A DNA stretch of 64,000 bases from Gracilaria gracilis (lineage: Eukaryota > Rhodophyta > Florideophyceae > Gracilariales > Gracilariaceae): NCBI GenBank assembly GCA_030374805.1, contig JARGSG010000262.1:62001-126000 (forward strand), written 5' to 3'. The notes under the pieces were generated by a model. That model did not search any database. It saw nothing but the letters and a program-made list of their open reading frames with translations, and was not told the origin of the DNA. The translations under genes and the position numbers were made by a program. Shown piece by piece: positions 1 to 10,576 of this stretch (positions are counted from its first letter, which is position 1; every line of letters begins with the position of its first letter).

Positions 1-213
1 CGGAGATGGAAACCCACGCCTGGGACGGGTTGAGGAGCAACCAGTTAGAGGGCGAGCGGGAGCTCAGCGAGCGATGCCTGCATACGAAGCGCGTCTACCA
101 AATAGGAAGCGGCGTAAAACCAATGCGTGAACCTACCAATGGACTAATAGCAACCATTTGGAAAGCCGCTCGCTTGGCAGCCCCGGGTCGTGTCTGCAGA
201 TAGCAAGGGGGTC
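1..213 (+). mobile_element. 3' end of the internal region of a diverged gypsy element (left part outside window)
   Basis: This stretch lies directly upstream of an LTR and ends in a purine-rich tract (AGCAAGGGGG, about 203-211) that could be a polypurine tract. It shows the same ACC...GGT / CC...GG dyad texture as gypsy-C (for example CCCACGCCTGGG near 15 and CCATTTGG near 155), so it is probably the tail of a related element. No reading frame longer than about 65 codons is present and I recognise no protein in it. Confidence 0.4.
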
Positions 214-731
214 TGTAGTACAGTGGGAAGTGCCCAATTGGTGGTTGAGTACCGTGGAGGAGCGTGCCACGTGGGTTGCTAATCAGAAATCTAACTGTAC
301 AAATAACCATATAGGATAGCTAATATAATTACTAAAATAGGTAGATATTTTAGTGAGGCGCACCACTAGGGTGGCACCTCAATGTGGTATAAGTGGGCAC
401 CACGTTGTAGGTTGAGCCCCACTCACCCTTAAGGTGAGTGTGGCGCTCCCTCCCCACTGGATTGTAAAGTCAAGCACATCCTGGCTAACTCTAAGACCAC
501 TCGGTTTCTACAGTCAGCCTAATGGATTAGCTAGATCCTTTCAGGCTTTACTATCTCGCCGTGCGACGTACTCTGGATCTACCTAACAGATACGGCTAGC
601 CAGCCAAGAACCTTGCGCCTTCAGTGGTCGGTGCTGCCACATACTAATCGGTGTCATCTATCCCGCATTCTAGGTCGAGCTCTCGCGCGCTTCCTAGCCC
701 CACGTTCACACGAACTACCCAATTGGGTACA
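214..731 (+). repeat. LTR related to the gypsy-C LTR, opposite orientation, diverged
   Basis: It begins TGTAGTACA, the same nine bases that begin the gypsy-C LTR read in its own sense. Several blocks then align in the same order: CACGTGGGTT, TATAGGATAG/TAGGATAG, TTGTAAAGTCA, TTCAGG.TTTAC and CTCGCGCGCT. The right border is placed at GGGTACA by analogy and is uncertain by tens of bases. No convincing target duplication is seen. It is either a solo LTR or the 3' LTR of an element that starts left of the window. Confidence 0.6.
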
Positions 732-1711
732 GGTGCTGCTGTTATACCATAGTATGAAGACAGGTTTACGACCGAGAAAAGTAATGCTGGATTTCGTGCT
801 ACCAGAATCGTTCGACTGGATGAGTATCGCTTGTTTTCACAAGCTCGTCCCTACAGCTTGTCCGATCCTTCAAGGGTTGCATCTGTTGAGGACATTATAC
901 CCATACTGGATGAAAAGCGTCACACGTCATGCTTGGACAACTGAAAGAGGCCAAACTCACAAAATTCGGGTTTTCGGATACCTCTTTTCCAGGTGATGCC
1001 ACCTTTAGAAGTGCGATTCATTTGCAAAAGCAACAAAAGGCACAACAAAAAGAGGAGCGTGAAAAACAGAGAGACAGAGAGTTGTTCATGCTTGTGAAAG
1101 ACGTTGCAACGCGTATAAAGAACGGAAAGCACGCAAGCGGTTTCAAAAAAAGCGCGCATAGTTACGGGAAAAACGCTACGACAAGTTTATTGCGTTGGTT
1201 TCTTTGTTGGGAGAGAGGAAGAAAATTACAAACCCAAAGGTTTTCACCTCTCACGTAGATTCTGTGGCAAAGGTAGGTCTGGAAAAAGTTGGATTGCGGG
1301 AATAAGAGATTTTGACAGCCATTGCAAGCAAAATATTATTGCCTGCGCTGAAACAAATAAAATAATTGCGTCCAGAATCGTTTAACTTCAGGACAGTTTT
1401 TAGCGTTTTGACGTCCATCATCCAACACGTCTTGCTTTGATTGTGATACTTTCTTACGTCGTTGATTCACCAATCTGCTTTCTGAACTGCGGAACGAAGA
1501 GCCAGAGCCAGCTTTGTACACATTATCTAAAGGTCTCGGGGCAAGGGAGTACCTTTTCAAACTGGGTCTTTGGAACTCTTCAACATTTTAGGGCACCCCA
1601 CAGTACGCTCGACAAACAAAAATTCCAATTGCGCGCTTTCGCCGCCCGCCAGTCCCACACGTGTGCGCGTGGTTACTGCGTGCACGTGTGCGTCGTTTCA
1701 CTATTGTTGAT
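732..1711. other. Unassigned stretch; no confident gene
   Basis: The longest plausible plus-strand frame is 929-1258 (about 109 codons, Lys/Gln/Glu-rich in the middle). Overlapping frames on both strands are of similar length and none shows a recognisable domain. A plus-strand frame near 1215-1385 also reads smoothly but has no start codon. It may be decayed coding sequence. I cannot support a gene here. Confidence 0.3.
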
Positions 1712-1911
1712 GGTGGAGGACAACACACAGGCCGCAGGCAAAAATACACGACGTAGTTGGCGTACAAAGTAGATTTAATGTAGACCAATAAACGCGCAGG
1801 GATTCACTTCGATGAGCAATCCATGCGCCGTGGTAGAGCTACTCACTTCGCACCCCCTTTTCAGGGGGCCAAGGCACATTTGCGGCCACCCAATCAGAGC
1901 TCTCCATTTCC
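1712..1911 (+). repeat. Inverted repeat, left copy (pairs with 7607-7800)
   Basis: About 200 bp closely match the reverse complement of 7607-7800, with scattered substitutions and small indels. Shared landmarks are ATACACG.CGTA, GTACAAAGTAGATT, GTAGACCAATAAACG, CACTTCGATG, CAATCCATGCGCCGTGGTA, CACCCCCTTTTCA and TTTGCGGCCACCCAATCAGAGCTC. It contains two CCAAT-type words (GACCAATAA and CCCAATCAGAGC), so it could be a duplicated promoter, or the terminal repeats of a transposon later interrupted by Copia. Confidence 0.7.
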
Positions 1912-2407
1912 ATTCCACCACACGGTCACTTCTTCCGTCTCCGTTGGTCTCGCTGTTCAGGCCACCTTCATTGCCCTCCTCAAGCACCTTCTTTCGCCGC
2001 TACTGTTTCTTGGAGACCTTCCTGGCCTCTGTGAGCTCACCTTAGGCCTTCTATATTTCGCGTTTGTCGCTGGTCGCTTTTTATCCCCCTCTTCCCATCT
2101 CCCGTCTGTATACCCCGCGACTCAGTCTCTGTCGCTTTTCCGCCTTGTGCGTTTGTGCCGCATTTGCTTAGTAATATTGTTTAGTAAAATTTTTACTAAT
2201 GAGTATGTTTATTGTTTATGGCGCTGTTGTTACGGTTACATGCGTTGCATAACAACACTGCAAACAATATGTAACGTCTACGCATATGTGTATGTAAACT
2301 TGTACTCTAATTCTACATTTATAACTACCTAAGAAATAGACATCGTCCAAAGCTACGGCGAGTAATAACACTTAGTTACCACTGGCGTTGCAATCGTTTA
2401 CTAGCAT
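1912..2407. other. Intergenic stretch without recognised gene
   Basis: The first part (to about 2160) is pyrimidine-rich on the plus strand; the rest is AT-rich. A plus-strand frame runs from 1823 to 2332, but it starts inside the inverted repeat, has low-complexity composition and matches nothing I recognise. Confidence 0.35.
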
Positions 2408-2883
2408 GTGGAATTCCCGGGCGCCAGGCGGGTGTCCATTCCACGGCAGACACAACCGATATACTGCGTAGAGGCGGCAGTACAAGCAATGTTGGCGGCG
2501 GAGGCGGTGGCGGAAGCGGCGGCGACGGTAGCGCTGCTGTATCGACGGCGGAGTCGGTGCTACAGCGACGGCGGAAGAAAGAGAGGTTGCAAAGGCAGTA
2601 GAAGTGGTGGAGACGACCACAGCTGCGGCGGCCAGCGAGGTGGCGGAAGTTCGGTAGGCGGCGGCGGTGGTGGTAGCGGCGGAGACGGCGGTGGCGACGG
2701 TGAGGATGACGGGTATGGCAGAGACCGCGGAGATGGCACAAACGAAGGCAGCTGCGGTGGTAACGGAGGTGGCCGTAATGGGGGAGGCAACGGAGGTGGC
2801 GGTGGTGGGGGGAAGCAGCGGAGGTGACGGTGGCGGGCGAGGGGGGCGGAGGTAGCGGCGGTGCAGACGGGGACGATGGTGGC
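2408..2883 (+). repeat. GGN/GCN triplet-rich low-complexity array
   Basis: Dense GGC/GGT/GGA/GCG triplets occupy about 2490-2883 and resume right after the Copia element (7444 onward, GTGGCGGTGGCG). The plus-strand frame 2408-2827 would encode a glycine-rich 139-residue protein, and the minus strand Pro/Ser-rich frames. All are by-products of the repeat and none is supported as a gene. Runs of G allow G-quadruplexes on the plus strand. Confidence 0.6.
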
Positions 2884-2977
2884 TGTCAATCAGCGTTACA
2901 GTAGACACTCCACTAGATAAGCACCAGATGAGCGAGCTCACGAAGTTAACGGCTCTGGTTAGAGGCTCTTCCTCACA
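2884..2977 (+). repeat. Copia 5' LTR (short form)
   Basis: It starts TGTCAATCAGC and ends CTTCCTCACA. It is 94 bp against 136 bp for the 3' LTR. It lacks the segment between the two near-direct repeats TGTCAATCAGC and TGACAATCAGC that are both present in the 3' copy, consistent with a deletion between repeats. Confidence 0.88.
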
Positions 2978-2988
2978 GGTTATGGGCC
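2978..2988 (+). promoter_or_regulatory. Copia primer-binding site, internal initiator-tRNA type
   Basis: GGTTATGGGCC directly follows the LTR. It is the complement of GGCCCATAACC, the anticodon-arm sequence of eukaryotic initiator methionine tRNA, not of a tRNA 3' end (no TGG start). Drosophila copia is known to use a half initiator tRNA with this type of site. Confidence 0.7.
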
Positions 2989-3204
2989 ACACGCACCTGC
3001 GCACGACACTCGATCACCTCACCGACACCGCCACTCTTCGACAACCACTTCAAGACGGACACCTACAACCGCCTCACACGCCGCCTCCGGCGAGACCTCA
3101 CCCGTGAGACAGACGAACTCACAAGACATCTATACAACAACGCCATCACATCATCAGAAGACACACATATCCCACAAGACACCACTCAACACAAACATCA
3201 CATC

Positions 3205-6200
3205 ATGGATACAACGCAAGCTTCCTCAAGCTATCCTACCCTCCCCAAACTACACCCAGCCAATTATTCCTTCTGGTACTTCGCTATCAAGAACCATGCG
3301 GACACACTAGAAGCAAGAGACCATCTCATGTCCAATCCAACAATCCCAATCGACCCAGCTCAGCTAAAAGACTATACACAGAAGAAGACAAAGTTGACCA
3401 CAGCAATATTCGGTAGTGTCCCACCAGATATACTTGGACAAATATTTGTACCGGATGACGATCCCACACCCCATGTATTAGCCCACATCAACCAGTCTAC
3501 GAAGAAGGATCATCAGTTTCTAAAAACGGAGGCCGAAAGCATCCAGTTCACGGACGACAACAATATTACAGACTACATCAAACAACACAAGGAGGTCCGC
3601 CAACGCATGCGTGCCGCAAAGTATCCCAATATAGCCGACGAAGCCACAACAGTTGAATTTCTCATCGAAGGATTAAAGCGAAATGCAGCGTTGTCCAACA
3701 TCGTATTCCAATTCCTAGCCCACAAACCTACAGACATCAAGGACTTCACGAGGAAATTCAAAGAACTCTACACATTCACTCAAACCGTAACCAGATCGAC
3801 ACATACAGCGTCACAACCTCCCAGCTTCACCGGGGACTATGGCCCAGTACGCCAAACGCCCAACTACAGCAGTCAGTATTACAACCAACGCTCACGCCGT
3901 GTGTTCTCGGGCAAACCGTGCCAATTCCACGTTTCACTTGGAATCAAACCTTAACACTCCGACGCCGAATGCAGGGACAGCCGCCACCCCAGAAACAGAC
4001 AACAAGCGCCACAAGCCAACTACGCTCTCGCATGGCCCTACCCTCAGTATCACCCTCAGCTTCCACCCCCTCCAGGCTTCCCTCCAAACTTCCCTGCACA
4101 ACAAAACCCGCCTCCTCAACCCCCAGTCGACGTCACATCGGAAATAGGCACAGAAGTCACGGGTACGTTCATGCTCGACAGCGGAGCACATCCCCCAAAT
4201 CTCACACGACCAACACCTCCCATGCAACCCCTAACCAATCCCACCATGACTACCACCGCTACCAAACAGCTGAGCAAGTGCTCCCACCATGGAACAATAA
4301 CAATCAAACCCAAACGGAGTAGCACCACTGTGCAAAGTCACGCAGTGGCCAACGCCAACCTCAAGCATAACCTACTATCCGTAAATGACCTAGCCACCCG
4401 ATACGGTCTGGTCACATTGACCGCCAAAAAAGGCACCATCATCGACACAAGAAAATATCCCCCGGCCACTATAGCAACAGCTCCGTGGACAGGCAATCAG
4501 TACGAATTGAAAGCCTCCATCATAAAACCCACCTATGCACACACATCAAGAACAATCCCACGTAAAAACACATCCCGACCAAAAAGCGCACGAGTACCCA
4601 CAAACAGCAACACCAAGAAAACATCCACACACCCAACCATGCCGCTACCACTCAATCGCACAAAACCAGACACTAAACCCTCCCCCATTCAAGAAATACA
4701 CAATCCCAAACAAGCACCACGCCTCTCAAACATGCAACTTCAAATGCACGACTTGCACCTTAGAATGAACCATGCGAACCCAAGCAAACTGGCCAGGACA
4801 GCAAACCAAAGACTCATCCCAATAATGCCCATCACTCTACCGTGGAACACCAAAATAACCTGCTCAGCCTGTAACGAAGCCAAGCTCCACCCCGCCCCAC
4901 ACCACCCAACCGAACATCATTACCCAACAGAAGCATATATAAGCTCAGACACCTGTGGCCCCGTGAAACCAACCTCCACACACGGAAACAACCACATTCT
5001 GATACTTATATGTGCAACCAGCCGCTTCGCATACGCCCATTTCATCAAGGACCGCAAAAAAATTCCCACCCACATCGACCAAACGCTACACCACATACAT
5101 ACAAACATGAGACACCCTCTATCTCACTTCAGGAGCGATAACGCCAAAGAATACACATCTACTCGTATAAAGCAAATCTATGATACACACCGCGTACAAC
5201 ATCATCTCCGAACCCCGCACCAACCCCAGGAAAACTCCATCGCCGAAAGATTCAACAGAATAGTAATGGAATCAGCGAGAGCACTCCTCAAAGCAGCAAA
5301 ACTTCCAGACCAATATTGGGAGGATGCAGCGCGAGATACAGTGTTCAAGTATAACTTGATGCATCACAACGCCATCAACACCTCCCCTTACCATCTGTGG
5401 TACGGTACCAAGCCCACAATAAAAAGCCTCTATACATTTGGACAAGTTGGGACAATACCAGTCTATTCACCAAAAAAGAAATTAGAACCCCGTGCGCAAA
5501 CGGTACGCTACATGTACGCAACCTCCCTCACCCATATCACAGTACTCAACGTCAACACCAAGGAATATCATCAAGTTCGAACACAAGACTTCCATCCGTA
5601 CCACAAGAAAACAGACCCCACGGTCACGACAACACACGCGTTCAAAACAAAGGCAACAAACAATCGTACTATTCCCACCCAGATAAAGATAGACACACCA
5701 CCACCAGCCAACATACAACAGGCACGAAAGTATCCCGACGCCACACAATGGCAAGCGGCACACGACGCCGAACTGAACAACATCGATCAACATAACAGCA
5801 TGCAGTGGCTACCTCGCAATGTGCTTCCGTCACCAGAGGCCATCATCCCGTTAATGATGATATACCGCTACAAGCGCTCCGCAGAAGGAAACATCACACA
5901 GCGCAAAGCCCGCTGTAACCTACGCGGCGACCTTATAAGCCAGGAATACACTACAACCCCAAACACCGAACGACATACACAGCAGACCGAACAACACAGC
6001 GACTACTACTGGCACTCCATGCAATCTACCAGCTCCCACTCGAACATTTTGACATCAAGTCAGCGTACCTACATGAATCATACCAGAACGATAAACCAGT
6101 CTACGTGAAACAAATGCCCAAATTCGATGGCACGGCATCACATGACAGCAAATACGGACTGCTCAAAGGCAACGTGTATGGCTCTCCTCCAGCCGCTTAT

Positions 6201-7333
6201 TACTACAACCACGGCCTACAGAAATTTCTTTCAAACCTCAACTTCATACCCTCTGAACACGATCCCTGCCTATACACAAAACAAACACCAAAAGAAATCA
6301 CAATCATAAGCACCACCATCGACGACTTCTTAGTACTGGCCTCCTCCCAAAAACTAATAGACGAACTCCACACCCAACTGCTGAAGAAATACAAGGTGAA
6401 ACGACTAGGCGCTCCCTCACGTTTCCTGAACTGGACAGTACGCAGAACAAAATCAGGGCAAATACATCTGTCACAACCAGATACCATAGACGCACTACTC
6501 GAAGAAAAAATTATGGAAAACAGCAACCCAACGCTTACGCCGTACTCCAATTTGAAACATCTTGATCAGCAGCCAGATCCAGAACCATTAAATTCAATGG
6601 AAGCAACAAACTACCGCAGCATTCTGGGAGAAATACGGTACATAACCGATAGTACCCGGCCCGACATCATGTACGCAACGAATAGGCTTTCCCAGCACAT
6701 GAATGCACCTCAACGTCATCACTGGCAAGCCATGAAAACCCTTCTCAGATACCTAAAAAAACACGCACGCACGGACTCCTCTACTCACCCCCTCCACAGA
6801 GACCTAAGCATCTTCTTAGCGCCCATAGCGATGCCGATTTTGCAAACGCGAAAGATAGAAAATCCGTTTCTGGAAAGGTTCACCTTGTGGGTCACACACC
6901 CGTATCTTGGAAATCGAGCAAACAAAATGTTGTCGCGCTATCCACGACCGAAGCGAAATATAGCGCAGCCAGAAATGCCACAAGACACACCAAATGGCTT
7001 CGGAATCTTCTCCATGCAACCAAAAAGACAGACCTCTACTCAACACTGCAATTTATCGACAACCAATCCGCAATACTTGTCGCATCAAATCAATCACCGA
7101 CAAAGCGTAAAAAATATATCGAAATCCGCAACCACTTCCTCCAACACCATATCGCCGAAGGTTCCGTCAACGTACAACGAGTTTCAACAGAAAACATGTT
7201 AGCCGACATATTTACAAAGCCACTGCACAGAGACCGATTCATCGAACTTCGTAACCGTTTGAATATTACCCCCGCTCCCCAAAAATGTGAATCATCACCG
7301 GGGACTGTCAATCAGCATATCCATCGTTGCTAA
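3205..7333 (+). pseudogene. Copia gag-pol polyprotein, broken
   Basis: Gag starts at the ATG at 3205 and stays open to a TAA at 3952-3954, which falls between the C..H and the H....C of a probable zinc knuckle. The same frame then continues through protease (LDSGA near 4173) and the LKHNLLSVNDL region. Integrase follows: an HHCC finger ending CSAC, then the catalytic acidic residues in SDTCGP, RSDNAKEY and ENSIAE. It runs to about 5950. Reverse transcriptase resumes in another frame from FDIKSAYL (about 6045) to about 6800. It carries TIDD where YVDD is usual, an odd change at the catalytic box. RNase H lies in the third frame (SWKSSKQ, LSTTEAKY, ADIFTKPL) and ends 26 bases inside the 3' LTR. 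One nonsense codon and two frame changes make it a dead copy. Confidence 0.88.
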
Positions 7334-7443
7334 TTCACATTTTTTTGAATGACAATCAGCCTTACAGTAGACACTCCACTAGATAAGCACCAGATGAGCG
7401 AGCTCATGAAGTAAACGGCTCTGGCTAGAGGTTCTTCCTCACA
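7308..7443 (+). repeat. Copia 3' LTR (long form)
   Basis: It starts TGTCAATCAGC at 7308 and ends CTTCCTCACA at 7443. It contains a 42-bp segment absent from the 5' LTR, ended by a second near-copy of the first eleven bases. The remainder matches the 5' LTR with a handful of differences (for example GAAGTTAAC versus GAAGTAAAC). Confidence 0.85.
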
Positions 7444-7606
7444 GTGGCGGTGGCGATTTAGACGGTGCCCGCGGATGCGAATATATCGGTGGGTTTGGGA
7501 TTTTGGTTTGAATTTTGGTGCGCTTTTTGCAGCCCATGACTTGGCGTGCAGGTATTTGTCGAAGATATGCTCGCACTGACCCAAGTAGGATTATTGGCTG
7601 TACAAA

Positions 7607-7800
7607 GAAATGGGGAGCTCTGATTGGGTGGCCGCAAATGTGCCCTGACGGCCCCATGAAAAGGGGGTGTGAAGTGAGTACCACGGCGCATGGATTGCCC
7701 ATCGAAGTGAGTCCCTGCACGTTTATTGGTCTACATTCAATCTACTTTGTACGCAAATTACGGCGTGTATTTCGGCCTACGGCCCAACACACAGCCGCCG
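7607..7800 (-). repeat. Inverted repeat, right copy (pairs with 1712-1911)
   Basis: The reverse complement aligns with 1712-1911 over about 190 bp, including the words TTTGCGGCCACCCAATCAGAGCTC, CAATCCATGCGCCGTGGTA and GTACAAAGTAGATT. Without the Copia insertion the two copies would lie about 1.3 kb apart in head-to-head orientation around the GGN array. Confidence 0.7.
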
Positions 7801-8426
7801 ATCTGCAATGCGAGTGCCACCGCGATGGTTGCTGCTGCCACATCCAGTCCAATTCGGCACTCCATTCAGTGTTGCTCCATGCGTTTGCATCATACCTTTT
7901 CCGCTCTTCACATCTCTTCTTCTCCGTTGCTGCAACTTGCATCCCCAACTGCCGTTGCAGTTTTGCCGCACCGCAGACAGCGCATGCTCTCGCTGGTGGC
8001 ACGCGCTTTACGTTCCACCAGCCGAACGGTGCTTCTTCCTCAACAACTGTTCTGTCAGCACGCTTACGCTAAACGTTCCAGTGGCCAGAGAGTGTGAACG
8101 ACGGGTATACACGATGGCCACACAACGTTTGGAGGCGTATCTAACAGCTGGCTGGTTGGCAAGTGAGCACAAAGCGCTGATCTTGCTGTGTACCACAAGG
8201 AGGATGAACAACAGCTATTTGGAAGCGAATGCACACAAGTTGGCGTAATGATTGCTATGATCTAAGCTGTCCCGCTGTGTTTGCTGTCAACAACTGTGTA
8301 TATTGGCGCAATGTGTTCCACGCGTGGCCCACAGGTGGTGAGCTTGTACTTGCAGCCACATGGTATACAAAAAAAGCTTTTGCAGTACGTGTTAACGCGT
8401 GTAGCCATGTGGGCATTCGATGAAAT
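7801..8426. other. Unassigned stretch between repeat and CCCH locus
   Basis: Several overlapping frames exist on both strands (plus 7808-8248; minus 7742-8002), none with a recognisable motif. The plus-strand sequence from about 8110 (a start MATQRLE...) reads more smoothly than the rest and may be an exon, but I see no convincing splice sites. Confidence 0.25.
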
Positions 8427-8573
8427 GGACAGCTACAGCAACATGAGGAGGTTGCCTTGAAAGCAATGCAATCAAAAGAAACATACAACACAGATGAACC
8501 GTTATGTAATGAGTGTAGAATTGTTTATGACATGTTCGGCGCATGCAAAAATATAACGGTGTGCTTCAAATAG
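8427..8573 (+). CDS. Possible 3'-terminal exon of an unrecognised gene
   Basis: This is an open 48-codon stretch ending in TAG, entered from an in-frame TGA just upstream, so it would have to be a spliced exon. It is rich in Gln, Glu and Lys and then has four cysteines (CNEC, GAC and VCFK at the end). The composition looks coding, but there is no start codon and no clear acceptor. It could equally be a remnant. Confidence 0.25.
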   Translation, partial: GQLQQHEEVALKAMQSKETYNTDEPLCNECRIVYDMFGACKNITVCFK

Positions 8574-8731
8574 TTGATGTTTGAACGGTGTGATCAGCGT
8601 TTTGAAAACGGCAAAATCCAACAAAACTGCGCCAACGGAGACACACACAAGCCATCCACCGAGCCCTCACTTGAGCAGCAACACTCACAATCTGTCGCAT
8701 CAAGCGCCGCCGCGCCCAGCCGCCCGCCCCC

Positions 8732-9211
8732 TCACGCCAGCGCGTGCACCATCGCGCGGCGCACATCCTCGCGCAGCACCGCGTTCCTAAGCGGGTCGCG
8801 CTTCCCGTGCAGGAAGCTGCAGTGCCTGCCGTACCGACACGCGCCGCTGCTCTTGAAGTTGCGCCGCAGCTTGGTCTTGAAGTGCGGATGTAGCTGCACG
8901 GGGCGCAACTCTTGGCGCCCGTGCGCAAATTGGCACTTGCGCCCGTACTTGCACGGCTGCTGCTGCGCGAACTGGGGGCAGAGCTCGGTCTTCTTCAGCG
9001 GGTTTCGCTCAGCGACCGCGCGGCAGCTGGTAGCTTGGGCGGCGACGATGGGGGCGGGGACGGGGACGGGGACGGCTTTTGCGGCGTGGATAGCGTCGAG
9101 GTGGGCAGCGACCGCGCGGCGGCCAGGCGGGATGGCTCGTACGCGCGGGGGTGACGTGAAGCGCGGCACGTGAGGCGCACGTGAGGCGCACGTGCGGCGA
9201 CGTGCGCTCAC
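8732..9211 (-). pseudogene. Tandem CCCH zinc-finger (TIS11/tristetraprolin-type) paralog, decayed
   Basis: Finger 1 is complete: [10 protein letters not shown], then KYGRKC, then QFAH, giving C-X8-C-X5-C-X3-H. It is preceded by KKTELC where the family has (R/K)YKTELC. Finger 2 is preceded by FKTKL as expected, but its first zinc ligand is Arg (LRRNF instead of LCRNF); the remaining ligands (GAC, GRHC, FLH) are kept. No methionine codon occurs upstream of the fingers in this frame, and the N-terminal part is GC-rich and low in complexity. The TIS11 family binds AU-rich mRNA 3' ends through both fingers, so loss of a ligand in finger 2 should impair RNA binding. It lies about 0.7 kb from the intact paralog in the same orientation, which suggests tandem duplication followed by decay. 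An unseen 5' exon cannot be excluded. Confidence 0.65.
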
Positions 9212-9939
9212 CGCCTTTACAGTGGTAGAGCGCTGTCATTTGGTTTCTCATTTGCACTTTATTTCCGCTTTCTCAACCCGCGCAGTATCAAGAACGTACG
9301 TAAGCACAACCTCAGCCATACCAAACCTTCTCTACGCCCACATTTCTGAGCAGCACTCAAATTGTACCCGTAGCGCCACACTCAATTTGGTCACCAGTCA
9401 ACATGATCATGAAGCAAAACAACCTGCAACAAGCCATCCCATCTGCCAAGCAAACAGCAGTACCACCCGCGCGTACAATACTTTAATCTTCCAATACCGT
9501 CATCGCCACCAACATGCCCCCCCAAATGTCATGGCTCGCGATTCCAATACGCACCATCAGCACAATCAGTGAGCTTTCTGCTTTTGTCTCTTCCAAGCTT
9601 TAACATCACCGTCGTGCTTGCGCTCACATGTCTTAAACCTTCCACATTACCACTGCTTTGTATTTGTGCCACTGGAAGCTACATGACAAAAATAATACAA
9701 AACTAAAGAGACAAATATAAATAACATCGTTCTTGTGTTCGGGATTGCACTTTTGCCTCTTCCCTCATGGCAAACAACAAGATTTTGCAAATCTGCACCC
9801 ACGCCAAAAGTCCACTTGTACCCCCAATTAACGCGGAATTTATTCTCGTTTGCATTAAACATAGTGAGCTGCTGTTGAGAGAAACTGCACTCGCGACGAG
9901 ACCAACTCTCTCGAGCAAATCAAATAAACGCATTCACCA
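9212..9939. other. Intergenic between the two CCCH genes
   Basis: No gene is seen. Short frames only. It would hold the promoter of the left paralog and the 3' end of the right one; no clear TATA or polyadenylation signal was found for either. Confidence 0.4.
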
Positions 9940-10470
9940 TCATCCGTTTGAAAACGGTGAAAGTGGCGAGCATGAAGCACATCCATTACATTCGTCCTTT
10001 GCACATATGGTGGCATCAACCTCTTCACTTTCAGCATCACTGCAGCAATTTAAATCAAACAGAAAGCGATGATTCTTCATCATCTTGCAAATGCACTTGA
10101 AGTACTCCACATTCGTTTTAAACAGGTGGTTTTCGCCGTGAAAGAAGTGGCATTGCACGCCGTACGAGCACTTGCCGCTATCCACGAAATTTCGGCAACG
10201 CTTTGTTTTTAATTGCGGGTGTATCTGGATCGGCCGCAGCTCGTGAGATCCGTGCGCGTACTGACACTTTAGCCCGTAGCTACAATGACCGTCTTTCTCA
10301 TATTGTCTGCATATCTTGGTCTTGTACATTAGATTGAGCTTAGAATAAGGCCATCTTCTCGGCACGGAGCTTTCAGCTTGGGGCATAGACGAGCCATTGA
10401 GTTGCGTAGTCAGTTCCGATTCAACAATGCCAATAGCACCATCTTCGCTACATTCCTCTGCCGTCTCCAT
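9940..10470 (-). CDS. Tandem CCCH zinc-finger protein, TIS11/tristetraprolin-type
   Basis: The 176-residue protein has two intact C-X8-C-X5-C-X3-H fingers about 18 residues apart: CRQYEKDGHC-SYGLKC-QYAH and CRNFVDSGKC-SYGVQC-HFFH. Each is preceded by a YKTK/LKTK lead-in. Spacing and lead-ins match the TIS11/TTP family, which binds AU-rich elements in mRNA and promotes decay in the cytoplasm. The N-terminus is acidic (METAEECSEDG) and the C-terminus cysteine- and acid-rich. The ATG at 10470 is preferred: the reading frame stays open upstream but has no earlier ATG, and a TATA box at 10577-10583 would place transcription start near 10550. Gypsy-A sits about 340 bp upstream of the TATA box and may have displaced distal promoter elements. 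Confidence 0.8.
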   Translation of the reverse strand: METAEECSEDGAIGIVESELTTQLNGSSMPQAESSVPRRWPYSKLNLMYKTKICRQYEKDGHCSYGLKCQYAHGSHELRPIQIHPQLKTKRCRNFVDSGKCSYGVQCHFFHGENHLFKTNVEYFKCICKMMKNHRFLFDLNCCSDAESEEVDATICAKDECNGCASCSPLSPFSNG

Positions 10471-10576
10471 TCCGCGTCGCCCGATAGTAAAGAACACAAC
10501 TGTCAAATGAATCGAGCAAGGGATCTTGTCCGTCGTTCTGAAAGCACGGACGCTCAAAAGGTTGGCACAAGTTCTA

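Larger units (their letters stand above)
2884..7443 (+). mobile_element. Ty1/Copia LTR retrotransposon, decayed
   Basis: The 4560-bp element is bounded by short TG...CA LTRs and a 5-bp target duplication GTGGC (2879-2883 and 7444-7448). Order is LTR, tRNA-fragment primer site, gag, protease, integrase, reverse transcriptase, RNase H, LTR. Integrase before reverse transcriptase is the Copia order. An in-frame TAA in gag and at least two frame changes in pol mean this copy cannot make full-length Gag-Pol. Confidence 0.93.

Noticed and set aside
2408..2827. Glycine-rich 139-residue protein in the GGN array
   Set aside because: All frames on both strands are open because of the triplet repeat; no non-repetitive coding part supports a gene.
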